Shown here: piece by piece, positions 1-10,247 of the stretch | Numbering within the stretch: position 1 is the first letter of the stretch | Layout: every line of letters starts with the position of its first letter | Origin: Nemertoderma westbladi | Taxonomy: Eukaryota; Xenacoelomorpha; Nemertodermatida; Nemertodermatidae | NCBI GenBank assembly: GCA_032718475.1 | Contig: JAUCBJ010006394.1 | Span: 1-27,920, forward strand | Length of the DNA stretch: 27,920 nt | Reading direction: 5' to 3' | Made by a program: the position numbers and the translations under genes | The notes under the pieces: model-generated | Databases searched by the model: none | Seen by the model: only the letters and a program-made list of their open reading frames with translations | What the model was told of the DNA's origin: nothing

Positions 1-1024
1 GGATCACTCTGGCAATAGGATGTAAGTTGGGCCACACTGAGTTCTGATTGGATGACTGATATGGGATGCATTTCAATGTGAGGAGGTGGGCTTATAGTTG
101 AGATTTCTCCAAACTCCTCGAGGTTCGTTGCTTCCTGAATGTGACCCACATCATCCTGATACATAACGGATTCTACTGCAGGTTTTATTTTATGAATCGA
201 TGTGTTCAGACTGTTGTGGTCTACTAACAAGCTGTTATACACAGACTTAACTGCATCTTGCTGATCTTGGAATGATCCACTATTTTCTGAGTGCTTTGTT
301 TCTAGCTGCAAGTCTGGCTGGATATGTGCTGGCAGCTTATTTTTCTGCATAATGAGCCTTGAGAAAGTCAAGTTGCTCCCATTAGGGGAAAATTGGCTGC
401 TAGAATATGTTTTCATGCCATTATCGTGCTGCAACTCGGGTTGGCTTAGCACAGGAAGTAAATCCTTTTGCATGGGTAATCTTGAGCAACTTTCAACTGC
501 TTTCATAAACTTCCCCATTGATTCCACTCTATCACAGGTATCGAGTTCTGGTAAATGCTTAATACTTGTTGAGGTTTGTTGTAAGTTTCGGCCGCTTAGA
601 GTATTTAAAGTGTTGCGGACCAAAGATAGTGTTTTGCAGACCGAACTCTGCTGGTAAGATTCACTCTTCCGGACTGGATCAGCTGCCGTTTTATCAAGCT
701 TACGATCCCCAATAATACCTTTAGGATCCCTTCTTAGAGGCAAACGTATTTCGATCGGTTCCAAATCTGACTTATTCCGCTTTGAGTAAAATATCTCCGC
801 AAAGTCTCCCAATCATTACGAATTAACTGCAACTCTCTGTACTTGAGTGTCAAACTGTCCCCAACTGTCGCCTCTTTAGCTTCCAGCTGTTGTCGTCTAA
901 TCTCTGAAGCCTTTAAAATACTACCAATCTTCCCAATAAATAGTCCCATCTCTTTTCTTGCTGACACAGATTTATCATGGAGTTTTTCGCATTCGAATAT
1001 CTCTAATCTTAAATTATCCACTTC
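1..1024 (-). CDS. Exon of a coiled-coil host gene (partial, off left edge)
   Basis: A minus-strand coding exon starting after a good acceptor (TTTCCAG, exon base 1024) and reading off the window at base 1. The first ~70 codons (1024 to ~810) are highly charged and heptad-like (MDNLRLEIFECEKL..., RRQQLEAKEATV...), so coiled coil. From ~818 to 1 a different frame is open for ~270 codons with no stop; it is Ser/Gln/Asn-rich and probably disordered. The two frames are joined only if one base is gained or lost near 806-818 (a GGG run); upstream of 818 the second frame has TAA TGA, and the first frame stops at 734-736. So either a frameshift mutation or a base error. The tail holds two imperfect ~42-residue repeats (RLPMQKDLLP and RLIMQKNKLP). 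Phase 0 matches the upstream exon at 3996-4157. Family not recognised; no catalytic motif seen. Confidence 0.6.
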
Positions 1025-1504
1025 CTGGAAACATAAATTTTGTTTTAAATTAAGCAGATATGCTAAATATTACAAATATATATATATTATACCGGTTAAG
1101 GTGGTCCAAAATTTTTTTTTGAAATACCAATGTGCCAAATGGTGAAAAAATAAGCTGTGAAATTTGTTTTCAATTTGGTTGAAGTCTACCAGGTGCCCAA
1201 CGCCACCAAAGTTATCCCACTACAATCGCTATCATTGCATTGGTAAGGTCGCGATACGGCATTTTGCCACTAGACACACTTCTGGTGGTCATATGAGGAC
1301 AATTTATAGCTTGTTAGAAGTGCCATTGTCATTGATTTAGTGGCGGTAGGTGATACTAAAACTGTTAACAACTGTTAATATTTCTGATGTGCATGCCATT
1401 CTTTCTAAAATTATTAAACCTACTCATATTTTGAGATGTTTTCGGACTGTACCTGGTATTCCATAATGATTGCCCCCCCCCCCCCCCCCTTGCCAGCCAA
1501 AACT

Positions 1505-2228
1505 GCCAGACTGGCACCTTAGTGTAATATATAATTGGAAAGAGAATTTAATTCTGAGCTAGCATGTAAAAATTTAGGGTACAATACAAAAGTATAAAGA
1601 TTTTATAGGCTATTCTTTAAACTAATCTTATTTTTCATCAATATTTTTTTATTTAATCACAGTTCAAAAAATATAATTTATCCAGCATTAGTCATCAGCT
1701 TTACAGCCATGTTTCCCCTTTGCACCATGGGGAGCTCCTCGATAGTGGCAAAGGATGTTGACCCTTAAAAGGGCTGTTTTGGTTTCAGTTTGATTATGCC
1801 ACAGAATCACGATCCTCTCTAAAAGTAACATCTCTGATCCTGTCAACCATATGTTTTTCTTCGGAGCCATCGAAGATTGCACTGGAACTTGTCATTTTAA
1901 TTACTTCTGTTAGGCCTAATTCAGTAAAATTACCAAAGAAACACTAATACCGGTAACTGAATACTGTAATATATTGCAATACAACAAAATTCAGGCAGTA
2001 ATAACTGTTTAAACAGGGCTGCAAAGCTGATGACTAACGCTGGATAAATTATATTTTATTTTTTTTTAATTGTGATTAAATCACAAAAATTGAAAAGTAA
2101 GATAGATTTAAAGAATTGCCCATAAAATTTTTATACTTTTGTATTAGACCCTAAATTTTTGCATGCAAGCTCAGAATTAAATTCTCTTTCGAATGATATA
2201 ATTACACTAAAGTACATGTCTGGCTTTT
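1505..2228. mobile_element. Foldback/MITE-like element with ~200 bp inverted arms
   Basis: The left arm (about 1505-1702) is matched in reverse complement by the right arm (about 2024-2228). Landmarks: TTAGTGTAAT near both outer ends, GAATTTAATTCTGAGCT in both arms, and TCCAGCATTAGTCATCAGCTTT at 1681-1702 against AAAGCTGATGACTAACGCTGGA at 2024-2045. Arms differ by scattered substitutions and small indels, so it is old. The ~320 bp centre holds a short minus-strand ORF (1688-1882, beginning inside as MAPKKNIWLTGSEMLLLE). Its Trp and Leu spacing is vaguely Myb/SANT-like, which could hint at a Harbinger-type parent, but this is weak. I could not define a target duplication. Confidence 0.6.
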
Positions 2229-2289
2229 CGATGGCATATAGTTTTCTGCGCATTTTTTTTTATACATATATATTGGACATGTAAACAAA

Positions 2290-3190
2290 TTTAACAACAC
2301 CAGATTTATTTTTCGAATAGAATACCAAATCATCAGCAAAGAATATAAATTTTAGAGTTGCGGCAATCTGGCACAGTACTAAGGCTAAATCAGCAATAAA
2401 TATTAAAAAGCATGTCAGCGAGAAACTATCACCTTGTATGATCCCACTGGAACTGCCTGATAAGATCTGAATATTTTAAACCGTCGAAAACTTTCACTGA
2501 ATTCTGTAGAATTTATTTTATCAAAAATTACATTTTTCATTTTATTCCGAAAAAGTTGTAGATTTTATATAAGAGTATGGTTCGGTTGACAAGGCCGAAA
2601 GCTTTCCAAAAATCTACGAAAACAACATAGCGCTAGTACTAGTACTCTTTTATTAATTATTTTAATTATCGGGGCTGGTTTTGGTTCCCTTCCCCTTTTA
2701 GAGAATCGTAATAATACTTATTGAGCAGTTTAGTGGGATAGCGCCCTAATTGACACACACATTATATAGAACAATACAGTATTATAGGCAGCTGGATTGT
2801 TTCAAATGCTCGTTGTAAATTTTGTCGGTACCACACTGTTATCTGACTGTTGGCTAGTTTTTCCAGTAAGTTACATTCATCGTGGAGTTTTTTTATTGTG
2901 GCTGATAAGTTCTTTATAACGTTTACGTGCAAACCAAAATAGCAAATCTTCTAGTAACGTCAAATCAACTTTCCTGCTCTAAGAGGCGGTTCTGGGTTCT
3001 CGACAGTTAACAGTTTACTGTTGGGAATAATTATCGTTATTGAGACTTTGTGATATTTCCGATGAAGGTTTACTTCAATAGTCACCAAATTGGAGGTTGG
3101 GCTATTATAGTCTTGCAAATTTTTTTTTATAAAGATAAGATCGATATTACCTTTCCCTATATTGTCTATATTATTTAAGTTTAAAATAAC
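2290..3190 (-). pseudogene. Decayed non-LTR retrotransposon (endonuclease tail to RT)
   Basis: Reading the minus strand from ~3190 down to ~2290 gives broken but recognisable LINE pieces in the right order. First, an endonuclease-like end (GNIDLIFIKKN near 3130-3170). Then a charged linker (near 2800-2960). Then a reverse-transcriptase palm A-like motif (VDFWKAFGLVN near 2590-2630). Then GIIQGDSFSLTCFLIFIADL (near 2395-2455) and the catalytic FADDLVFYS (near 2310-2345). Several frameshifts and stops interrupt it. The endonuclease part may extend to ~3420. Clade cannot be fixed by eye. Confidence 0.65.
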
Positions 3191-3995
3191 ACTACAGTAA
3201 CTGTTGAATTTCGGATAAATATTTTGAATTTGAATTTATAAATCTTATTTCAATGTTGGCAAATGGAGAAGGTTCCATGAATTGTGGAATTGTGGAGAAA
3301 AGTATCAGCTGGAGATTGGTGGTGCCGCCTAGGAGAAATAAGGTTGCAATTTGAGAGGGCGATGGTTCCTTCCAAGGAGGTATGACCAAAAACTTTTGGT
3401 GTAATCTCAAAATTAACATAACATAACCAGGAATGTATTCCTAAATATGTAACTAGATAGGTCCTATCATAGGAAATTGCATTTAATTTAAAATTATTTT
3501 TTTGAAACTACGTCTTATAGCCTATATATATAATTTGTAACAGTATATCATGATCGCTTAACCACGATTTGTATACATTTTAGGTTGATGTCAGATTCAG
3601 ATTTGATGGTTTGCCCACTTCCCTTCGTCCCACTTCGCTTTCAAAGCGCAAATCGATATAGTGGGGGTAGATCTGAGTCTTTAGTGAAAATTCTTGAATT
3701 TTCTTAACATTTTTTTAAGTTTATTTGTTTTTATTTCACATTGAAGAAAGAAGGCGTGACAATATTTATACGCATAATTGTTAGGTGTGCTATGCAGCTA
3801 ATTTCGAGCTTTGTTTCACTTTCATTTTAAGATTATATTTTAGTGTATTCAAGGACTATTACAGAATTATATACATATAGATATAGTAGGCCTGAGTCCT
3901 TGAGTTTATTGAATTGAAATAATGATGAATTACAATTTCATTCTAAATATCGCTAATTTAAATCTTCCCAACGATATTGTAATATTCCCACCAAC

Positions 3996-4157
3996 CTGAT
4001 TCTCTGCAACCAATCGCTTTATCGTAGCATTCATCCTCTCCTCGCTTTGTTTCTTATCCGACTCTATTTTATCTATCTTATAAAGCAACTCGGCATTGTC
4101 TCCTTGCACTCTTTTAGTTGATTTTTCGATGTCGCCCAAACAATATTCAAGAGATTC
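3996..4157 (-). CDS. Upstream exon of the same coiled-coil gene
   Basis: A 162-base minus-strand exon of 54 codons, phase 0 at both ends. It is bounded by an acceptor ending ATAG (exon starts 4157) and a donor CAG|GTTGGT (exon ends 3996). The product is a strongly charged helix (ESLEYCLGDIEKS..., NAELLYKIDKIESDKK) with hydrophobic residues at heptad spacing and no Pro, typical of a coiled coil. The matching phase and style make 1-1024 the natural next exon, leaving an intron of ~2.97 kb. Earlier exons were not found between 4158 and 5231. The donor is somewhat weak (GTTGGT). Function unknown; structural or centrosomal-type coiled-coil proteins often look like this, but that is only a guess. 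Confidence 0.55.
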
Positions 4158-5231
4158 CTATGCGAATAAATTATTATAATATAATAATATTATTAGTGTA
4201 TTAACTGTTTATTAATAAAGGATACAATATTTAACAACATTAAAAATAAAATTGCTATAAAACTAAATATAAAACTGCAAATAATAATAATTAATATAAT
4301 AATATTGTTTTAATAATAATAAATAATATAAACATTCGACTTTTAATGGCGATATTCTTATTCTATTTCTTTTAGAATTGAAGTATTATGTGGATTTATG
4401 GATATAAATTGCGGACATACATTGTATCACTGTCTGACTGTATCCATGTATCAGGTAGGCCTACCGGTAGTAATCAGTACTTACAGGTCCAGCACCGCTA
4501 GCTGAATCGTTACGGCGTCAGTCTTCCTACCTGGCTGCCTGGAGGATACCACTTACCAGCTGCCTGAAACCCAACCCACCTGGACGTCATTGTCGACTTT
4601 GCAAAGCTGTAGGCCTACTCAACGAAAGTTATACCAGTCAGCCAGTAGCCTAAAATTCTAGCAAGCAAACGCAGTTCTGCAGTATGACCAAACGATCTTT
4701 AAAGATACCAGTAGGCAAACTGGCTGACTGGTAAGCGAATGACAATTAACGTGTACAGGTGTATTACCGGTAGTAGGGCCCTATAGATTTTAGATAGCCC
4801 TAGGCCATACTGACATATACAGATATATATTAAAGTTAGAGAAGACTTTTATGCTTAGCTGCTTAGGACTGTCTGACTGTAGGACTTCCCGGCACACCTC
4901 CATCAAGAGGTAGAAGATTAATAAAAACTACCAATGGATCGTATTTGGATAGGCCTAGTTCCTCAAAGCGCAACGGGAGAACAAATTCTTCCACAAAAAT
5001 CGGGTGTGAGTCATATATTTTGTCACATACCGGTATGGTATCGCTAAGGGAGATTATGATCATCATGACAAATTAAACAAAGATCATACCGGTAATCTGG
5101 TAATGTTATATCCAGATGTCAGTAGGCCTAGCCTAGCTTCATCATCATCATCTTATGTCCAAGCAGCCAAGTCAGCAAGCAGCAAGTGCAGAAGTGCCAC
5201 CGCCACCATTCTGCCATTGCTAGAATTGCTA
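4158..5231. other. Non-coding stretch upstream of the coiled-coil exon
   Basis: No convincing gene. 4160-4330 is made largely of TAA/ATAAT-type low-complexity sequence. A perfect 14 bp inverted repeat pairs 4633-4646 (ACCAGTCAGCCAGT) with 4719-4732. AGGCCT and ACCGGT palindromes recur. Confidence 0.5.
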
Positions 5232-5257
5232 CCGTAGAACCTGCCAACTTTGACCCA
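5232..5257 (+). repeat. Left terminal inverted repeat of the pogo-like element
   Basis: Begins CCGTAGAACCTGCC directly after TA and matches the reverse complement of 8513-8538 at 24 of 26 positions. Confidence 0.8.
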
Positions 5258-6296
5258 CGTTCGACATAAATTGATAAATATCTTTAGCACATTTGAATTT
5301 ACCACCAATTTTTTTTCACCATTCAATGAGTTGGTTGGTCAGCAACAAGCCTACAGCTTATCACTGGTAGATAGCCAGTGATAGGCTGTATTTTTTTTAA
5401 AAACCAGGGTGGGCAAAGTTGCATTAACAAATTCCAACTTTGGCCCAAGTGTTCATCAGGCAAGAAAACATGCTACTGCTGCTTTGGGCTACACTAGAAA
5501 ATATTTAACACAACTTTGTCCCAATCAGTAATAAATAAGTTATCCAATAAAAAAAACCCGATGGTAAATCTCCTATCTGTTCAAAAGTTACAGATACTAC
5601 ACTACTACCAAACCAAAGTATTTACCTTGTAGGTATGCAGCATATTCCCCTTGTAGTGCTTGTAGTCTATATTTTCTCTCATATGAACTATTATTTTGGA
5701 GGGCCGGCCGGCGGTTGTGAATGTAAAACAAAGGGAATGGATAATGCCGGTCTACTGTAGTACAATTACATAGGGTAGTAAACTAGGTTTGTTTTGTATC
5801 TTCCATGTACAGTACATTTATACACACAATTACACGGCTGTCGCAGTTTTTTAAGCGTCTCGCAATCCTGCTAGTGTTATCCTCCAAACGGGAGCTTGCC
5901 TACTCCCAGTGTGTTGAGTTGAGCTGCGTAGTTTCTCTCGTCTCCGGGCAGTCCTGATGTGTCTGCGCGGGTCCCGTTCGAGTCCTCGATCCAACTTGCG
6001 AATGCAGGGGCGAACTACAGGGCGTAGACCCCTGCGGCGTTTTGGACGGCGGGTGACCTTGTACTCATTTTGTATATGTATTGCTATTGCTGTTGTTATT
6101 GATATTATTATTGTTTGTTAAAATTTATATTATTTTCTTAATGTTTTTGAAATTATTGTTTCTGTTATTTCACGTTGCTTTTATAGGCAGTAAAAGTATT
6201 ATATCGAATACACAACCAAATAACCTTTCAGTTTCAAATTGCACTTCAGACTTTTATACATAAAACAATTAGGTATGATAACAGTTACAGTATCAC
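5258..6296. other. 3' non-coding part of the pogo-like element
   Basis: Lies downstream of the minus-strand transposase. It contains a strong hairpin (5352-5367 with 5375-5390, 15 of 16 paired, loop TAGATAG), subterminal motifs at ~5409, ~5432 and ~5512, and a GC-rich, CpG-containing patch at about 5860-6060. That patch includes a GCAGGGG/CCCCTGC hairpin near 6004-6035. No gene seen. Confidence 0.5.
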
Positions 6297-7982
6297 TTAA
6301 ACACATCGATAACAATTGAATTCTATCGATGCTATATTGACATTAATCAAGTCACGGAATGGTTCTGTGCAGGCTCTATGGAACCAACGAGCACAACTAT
6401 CACACCCAACAGTGCGATCATAATCTGGAGGGACAAACGGTACCAAACACTGAGCACATTTGTTCTCGTCTATAATGCTCCCCTCAGGCTCACTATCTTC
6501 TCCCTCTGCGCTATCATCTCCCCCCTCATTCTCACAAGCTGGCTCAGTAAGCCCTCCATCTTCATAGGAAAGGAGACTTTCCAAATCGTCAAGGAGACTA
6601 CAGTCCGATTCCGAATCACTCTCACTGCTAGACACAGGCGCAGCAACACTCCTTCCTGCCTCCACATTCAATCTTGTACGTTTCGACCGCCTGGGTTGAC
6701 TAGGAGCATTACCCCCTCTCAATTCTTGTAGCTGATCGATTAGAGCGCCATCTACAGCTGCTCCCGCTACAGCTGGTTCAGGACTGTCCTGGGGCAAACA
6801 CTTCAAGACCTCATTCCTATCGAGTGGAAAGATTCCACATGCTCGAAACCCAGAACGAACATTGTTCTCTTTACACCCTTGCTGAATTAAACTATTTAAC
6901 ATCTTCGGGAATTCCTCCTTAGATAGTGTTTCACCTTTCCTGTCAGCAAATCTACCCATCTTCCAGTCATGGAGTAACTGGCGCCAGATACGCTTCATAG
7001 GGCCAAAGAAGGCCTTATCCAGTGGTTGAGTTAGGTGTGTCGAGTTGCAAGGCAGGCACACGAAATGAATATTGTGTCTCTTACATGCCCGAAGAACATC
7101 CTCATTCAGATGTGATGATAGATTATCACCTATCATCACCTTTATTGAACCAATCTCAAGTGATTTAAAATATGGAATAGCAATGGTATTGAACCAGTCA
7201 GCAAACACAAATTCATCGAACCAACCGGACTTAGTTCGCCCATATCGTGTCCCAGGAGGCCCATCTTGAATCCAGGTATCATAGAGATGGGTAGACCTGT
7301 AAACTACATAAGGACTTAATATATGACCATCAGCTGCACCTGAAAACATAACGGAAGTGGAGGATTTTGAGTGATCTTTTACAGCTTGTGGATACTTTGT
7401 TCCTCGACGAACAATAGATCGCTTTTTCCCCGGATCGTCTGTAAGGTTCGTCTCATCATAATTTATGATGTTAGATGGTGGGATGTCTTTTAATTCGACT
7501 TCCAGATTGTCGAAATACTTATTGATCACATCGCTATCGACCTCAGCTCGTTTTCTCTTTATATTCTGTGTCAATCTGTACGTCAACTTATTCCGCTTTA
7601 TGAAACTTCTCATAAATTGATAGCCTGGAACATTATTCTTAAAAACACGCACTGATCGACCGAGGCGATTGAGGTAAGATTGTATTATGACTTGCGCATC
7701 AATTAGCGTTAGTGGGAATCCATATTCTGATACAGTGCAGAACCGTTCGGCCAATATCTGCTCTTCTTGATCCGAAAAGATGCGCGGATGACCAACTTCT
7801 CCAAGGTGGCGTTTCTTTATTCGATTTTTCAGAGTGGATCGAGGAATATTGTAGTGCCTACTTGCGTCTCGTTGCGTCAATTCCTTGCCTGCTATTTTAG
7901 CCAAAGCCTCCTCCAGCTTCTCCTTTGTATATTGGCGGTATTGCCGTGCACCACACTTCCTTCTCTTTAAATTTGGAGCCAT
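6297..7982 (-). CDS. Pogo/Tigger-type transposase with C-terminal PHD finger
   Basis: An intact 561-residue DDE_1-superfamily transposase that would cut and rejoin the element ends in the nucleus. I chose the ATG at 7982 (MAPNLKRRKCGARQ) over the upstream in-frame ATG at 8117 because the extra 45 residues look like untranslated leader. Residues ~18-60 form a pipsqueak/CENP-B-like helix-turn-helix (LTQRDASRHYNIPRSTLKNR). Residues ~65-140 resemble the second DNA-binding half. The catalytic triad is visible as D176 (NYDET), D286 (GDNLSSH) and D322 (LTQPLDKAF), giving DD35D spacing. Residues ~450-505 are acidic and Ser-rich. Residues 509-560 hold a C4HC3 zinc finger: CAQC, then CDSC, then WFHRAC, then CYRC. 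PHD fingers usually read histone tails, so this one may steer targeting or chromatin access (inference). No frame break. Confidence 0.9.
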   Translation of the reverse strand: MAPNLKRRKCGARQYRQYTKEKLEEALAKIAGKELTQRDASRHYNIPRSTLKNRIKKRHLGEVGHPRIFSDQEEQILAERFCTVSEYGFPLTLIDAQVIIQSYLNRLGRSVRVFKNNVPGYQFMRSFIKRNKLTYRLTQNIKRKRAEVDSDVINKYFDNLEVELKDIPPSNIINYDETNLTDDPGKKRSIVRRGTKYPQAVKDHSKSSTSVMFSGAADGHILSPYVVYRSTHLYDTWIQDGPPGTRYGRTKSGWFDEFVFADWFNTIAIPYFKSLEIGSIKVMIGDNLSSHLNEDVLRACKRHNIHFVCLPCNSTHLTQPLDKAFFGPMKRIWRQLLHDWKMGRFADRKGETLSKEEFPKMLNSLIQQGCKENNVRSGFRACGIFPLDRNEVLKCLPQDSPEPAVAGAAVDGALIDQLQELRGGNAPSQPRRSKRTRLNVEAGRSVAAPVSSSESDSESDCSLLDDLESLLSYEDGGLTEPACENEGGDDSAEGEDSEPEGSIIDENKCAQCLVPFVPPDYDRTVGCDSCARWFHRACTEPFRDLINVNIASIEFNCYRCV

Positions 7983-8512
7983 GATACAGTATGATATGAT
8001 ATGATAAAGTAGGGTGGTAGAGGTACTGGTAGACAGCAAGCAAGAACAACAGGGCTGAAAGAACAACTTTGTAAACTGATAACTGAATAAAGGTTCTCTG
8101 TAAAGCCTGTATAGCAATTTGGGCCAAAGTTGGTATTTAATAGCACATTTTCAAAGGCAACTTTACCCACCCTCTAAAATTATAGGAGACAATCGGGGAA
8201 TCTTAAATTTTAAAAATGGGAACAATATTTATTACCATTAGAACTCATCTAGAATAAAAAATTGTCACTGCAATTGATGGTTATCACTGCAGGGTATAGA
8301 CCTTTCAACCCTACTTTTGGAACACACATTGCACCTTTTTTCAGGCCTGATTTCTCTACACTTCCCGGAATACCTGATGATGTGCTACATATGCATATGA
8401 TTGGGCATATGCTAAACTTCATTTACTAAAAAAAATCGGTTTAAAAAAATTAACTTCCAGTCTGAAAACAACGGAACTCAAAAAAATAAAAATTGGGCCA
8501 AAGTTGCCCTCA
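7983..8512. other. 5' non-coding part of the pogo-like element
   Basis: Upstream of the transposase start, so it should hold its promoter. It contains subterminal motif copies near 8123 (TTGGGCCAAAGTTGG), 8157 (GGCAACTTTACCCACC) and 8492 (TTGGGCCAAAGTTGCCC). I see no clear TATA box. Confidence 0.4.
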
Positions 8513-8538
8513 TGGGCCAAAGTTGGCAGGGTCTACGG
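8513..8538 (-). repeat. Right terminal inverted repeat of the pogo-like element
   Basis: Ends GGCAGGGTCTACGG directly before TA. It is the partner of the left repeat. Confidence 0.8.
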
Positions 8539-8705
8539 TACCGGCAGAATTGCAGAATTTTATTATTCTGGCAGTCTGGTTCTGTGGTTTCAGATTCAGT
8601 TACGGAGCTGTATACCTTTATACTGTTATAGCATACGGCATAGGCCTAAGCAAAGCATAGCATGTATAGCAGTATAGTGCAGTGCAGTACAACAGTAGTG
8701 ATACC
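8539..8705. other. Host sequence between the two transposons
   Basis: A short spacer with GTATAGCAGTATAGTGCAG-like low-complexity sequence. No gene. Confidence 0.5.
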
Positions 8706-8710
8706 GGTAC
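8706..8710. repeat. Target-site duplication, left copy (GGTAC)
   Basis: GGTAC directly before the 5' LTR; the same five bases follow the 3' LTR at 24152-24156. Five bases is normal for BEL/Pao. Confidence 0.85.
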
Positions 8711-9377
8711 TGTAAAAGCTTTTGTGGGATAACTGATTCGTTTGCCTTGCTGGCCAGTTCCCCCCCCCCCCCGGTCGCTAGAATACTCTAAAAGGGATCT
8801 ATAGGTAAAATAGTGCAAGCTACCAGCTTATTGGCTGATGGGCTGTACGAGAGTATCTGGGTTCTGTTCGATCGGCCAACCAGCTTAGGGAGGTTGCCTT
8901 AGCCCTGCTGTCCGTATCGGCCAATAGAATTTGAGTGGGCGTTGATTTTGACCTATCCCAGAGCTACTGAACTGAATTTTCCTATCTCACTGCTCATCCT
9001 CTGTGTTGGACGGGAGCTTCGGGGAATAAGGGTAGTTGGTATCCTCGTATAGTCAGGTAGTCATATGATTTTATATGATTCTGTTGTTGTGTTCCCATTT
9101 TCGCCATAACACCGGCTTTTTGGGAAGAACTCTAGTAAAACTGCTTAAATTATCGAAAGTATAAACTGTTATCTAATCAATCAACCGATCAATCAACTAA
9201 TCAATCAATCTTATCTGATCTAATTAACTCACTATTAATCATATTGTTTGTACTGTTATTTACCGTCAGTTATTAATTGTATCTATTTGTTGATGGAAAT
9301 ATTGCTCTTTGGAGAATACTGATAAATCACCCAAATTTCCCAATTTTCTTGATACACTACAGGTTAGAGAGACAGGC

Positions 9378-9386
9378 TATATATAA
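9378..9386 (+). promoter_or_regulatory. Candidate TATA box in the 5' LTR
   Basis: TATATATAA, identical in the 3' LTR at 23591-23599. Its position before the AATAAA fits a U3 promoter, but no start site can be proved. Confidence 0.35.
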
Positions 9387-10198
9387 CAATTGCGATTTAT
9401 ATTAATGTGGTGTGTATTGAATCTAATGTTATTTAGCAGACCCTACATGAGTCAATTGCTGCTCTCTTTATGTGTGATCAAATTTACTGACGGTCGGCAG
9501 AATAGTGTGCATGATTGTGATTGGTAACAAAGCATTTCCTAAAGAATGCGCCTTATACTTTAATCATAAGCAGTATCGTTGCGTTTAGTATAAGTCCGAG
9601 AGAAAGCCGCCCCAATATTAGATTATTACAACAACATTTCCATTGGGTAAGAAAGTGGAGGAGAGCCAGCCCGACTCTCAATTTTTTGTTTATATTACGC
9701 GATCAATTTTCACTCATCTCGTCATGAACCCAAAAACATGTATGTAACCTTTTGATAAATTTGTTGGCTATGCGTTTGCGGCTGTTTAGGCGGGGTGTGG
9801 TAGGCCTACACTTTTCACACTGAAACATTTTGGTTGTGAAATGTTCAGGGCAAAGCGATCAGAGATATTTCATATATATTTTATTATGAGAGGAAGAAGA
9901 ACATACAACGTTATTTACTATATATGTAACATAATAATTGTTTTCGGGTTTAACTTGGAAGCCTCCCCAAATAGTTGATATACGATTATACTTAAAATTA
10001 TTTCCATGGTCATGGTCATTCACCCGTCTTTAGTTAGAAATTTGTTTGCATGAAAGACAGTTTAGTTTGGTTTTTACTGGTTATTATCTCTTATCTGACT
10101 GGGGTAATAATAAAGGATAGGATAAATGGAAGCAAAGTGTGACAGTAACAAATATTTCCCCGTCACCCTAGCATGTCTTAAGTATACGATATCTAAAA

Positions 10199-10247
10199 GG
10201 GGGAAGTTTGGATTCACTGCATAAATGCAGTTCACCAAACTTCCCCC
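10199..10247. repeat. Perfect two-part palindrome (hairpin)
   Basis: GGGGGAAGTTTGG (10199-10211) pairs perfectly with CCAAACTTCCCCC (10235-10247). Inside it ACTGCAT (10216-10222) pairs with ATGCAGT (10225-10231). A partial third copy, AACTTCCCCC, follows at about 10261. Confidence 0.85.

Larger units (their letters stand above)
1025..3995 (-). other. Intron of the coiled-coil gene, filled with repeats
   Basis: Inferred intron between the two phase-0 exons. It contains an (AT)n stretch near 1077-1090, a run of ~17 C at 1472-1488, a foldback element (about 1505-2228) and a decayed minus-strand LINE (about 2290-3190). From 3420 to 3995 I see only AT-rich unique sequence. Confidence 0.5.
5232..8538 (-). 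mobile_element. Complete pogo/Tigger-like DNA transposon
   Basis: The ends are inverted repeats of ~26 bp, 24 of 26 matching: CCGTAGAACCTGCCAACTTT at the left and the reverse complement of AAAGTTGGCAGGGTCTACGG at the right. Each is flanked by TA (5230-5231 and 8539-8540), the target duplication expected of Tc1/mariner-pogo elements. The only long ORF is a minus-strand DDE_1-type transposase (6297-7982). Inside both ends lie further copies of an AACTTTGGCCCA motif. Total length is 3307 bp. The intact ORF and well-preserved ends suggest a young or active copy. Confidence 0.85.

Noticed and set aside
352-1145. Plus-strand ORFs at 352-657 and 843-1145
   Set aside because: They lie opposite the better supported minus-strand coiled-coil exon and have no family features.
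4863-5066. Minus-strand 67-codon ORF with protein-like composition
   Set aside because: Could be an exon, but I found no convincing splice sites linking it in phase to the exon at 4157.
6378-6731. ORFs overlapping the transposase on either strand (6378-6731, 6470-6667, 7072-7269, 7712-7970)
   Set aside because: Shadows of the transposase frame.
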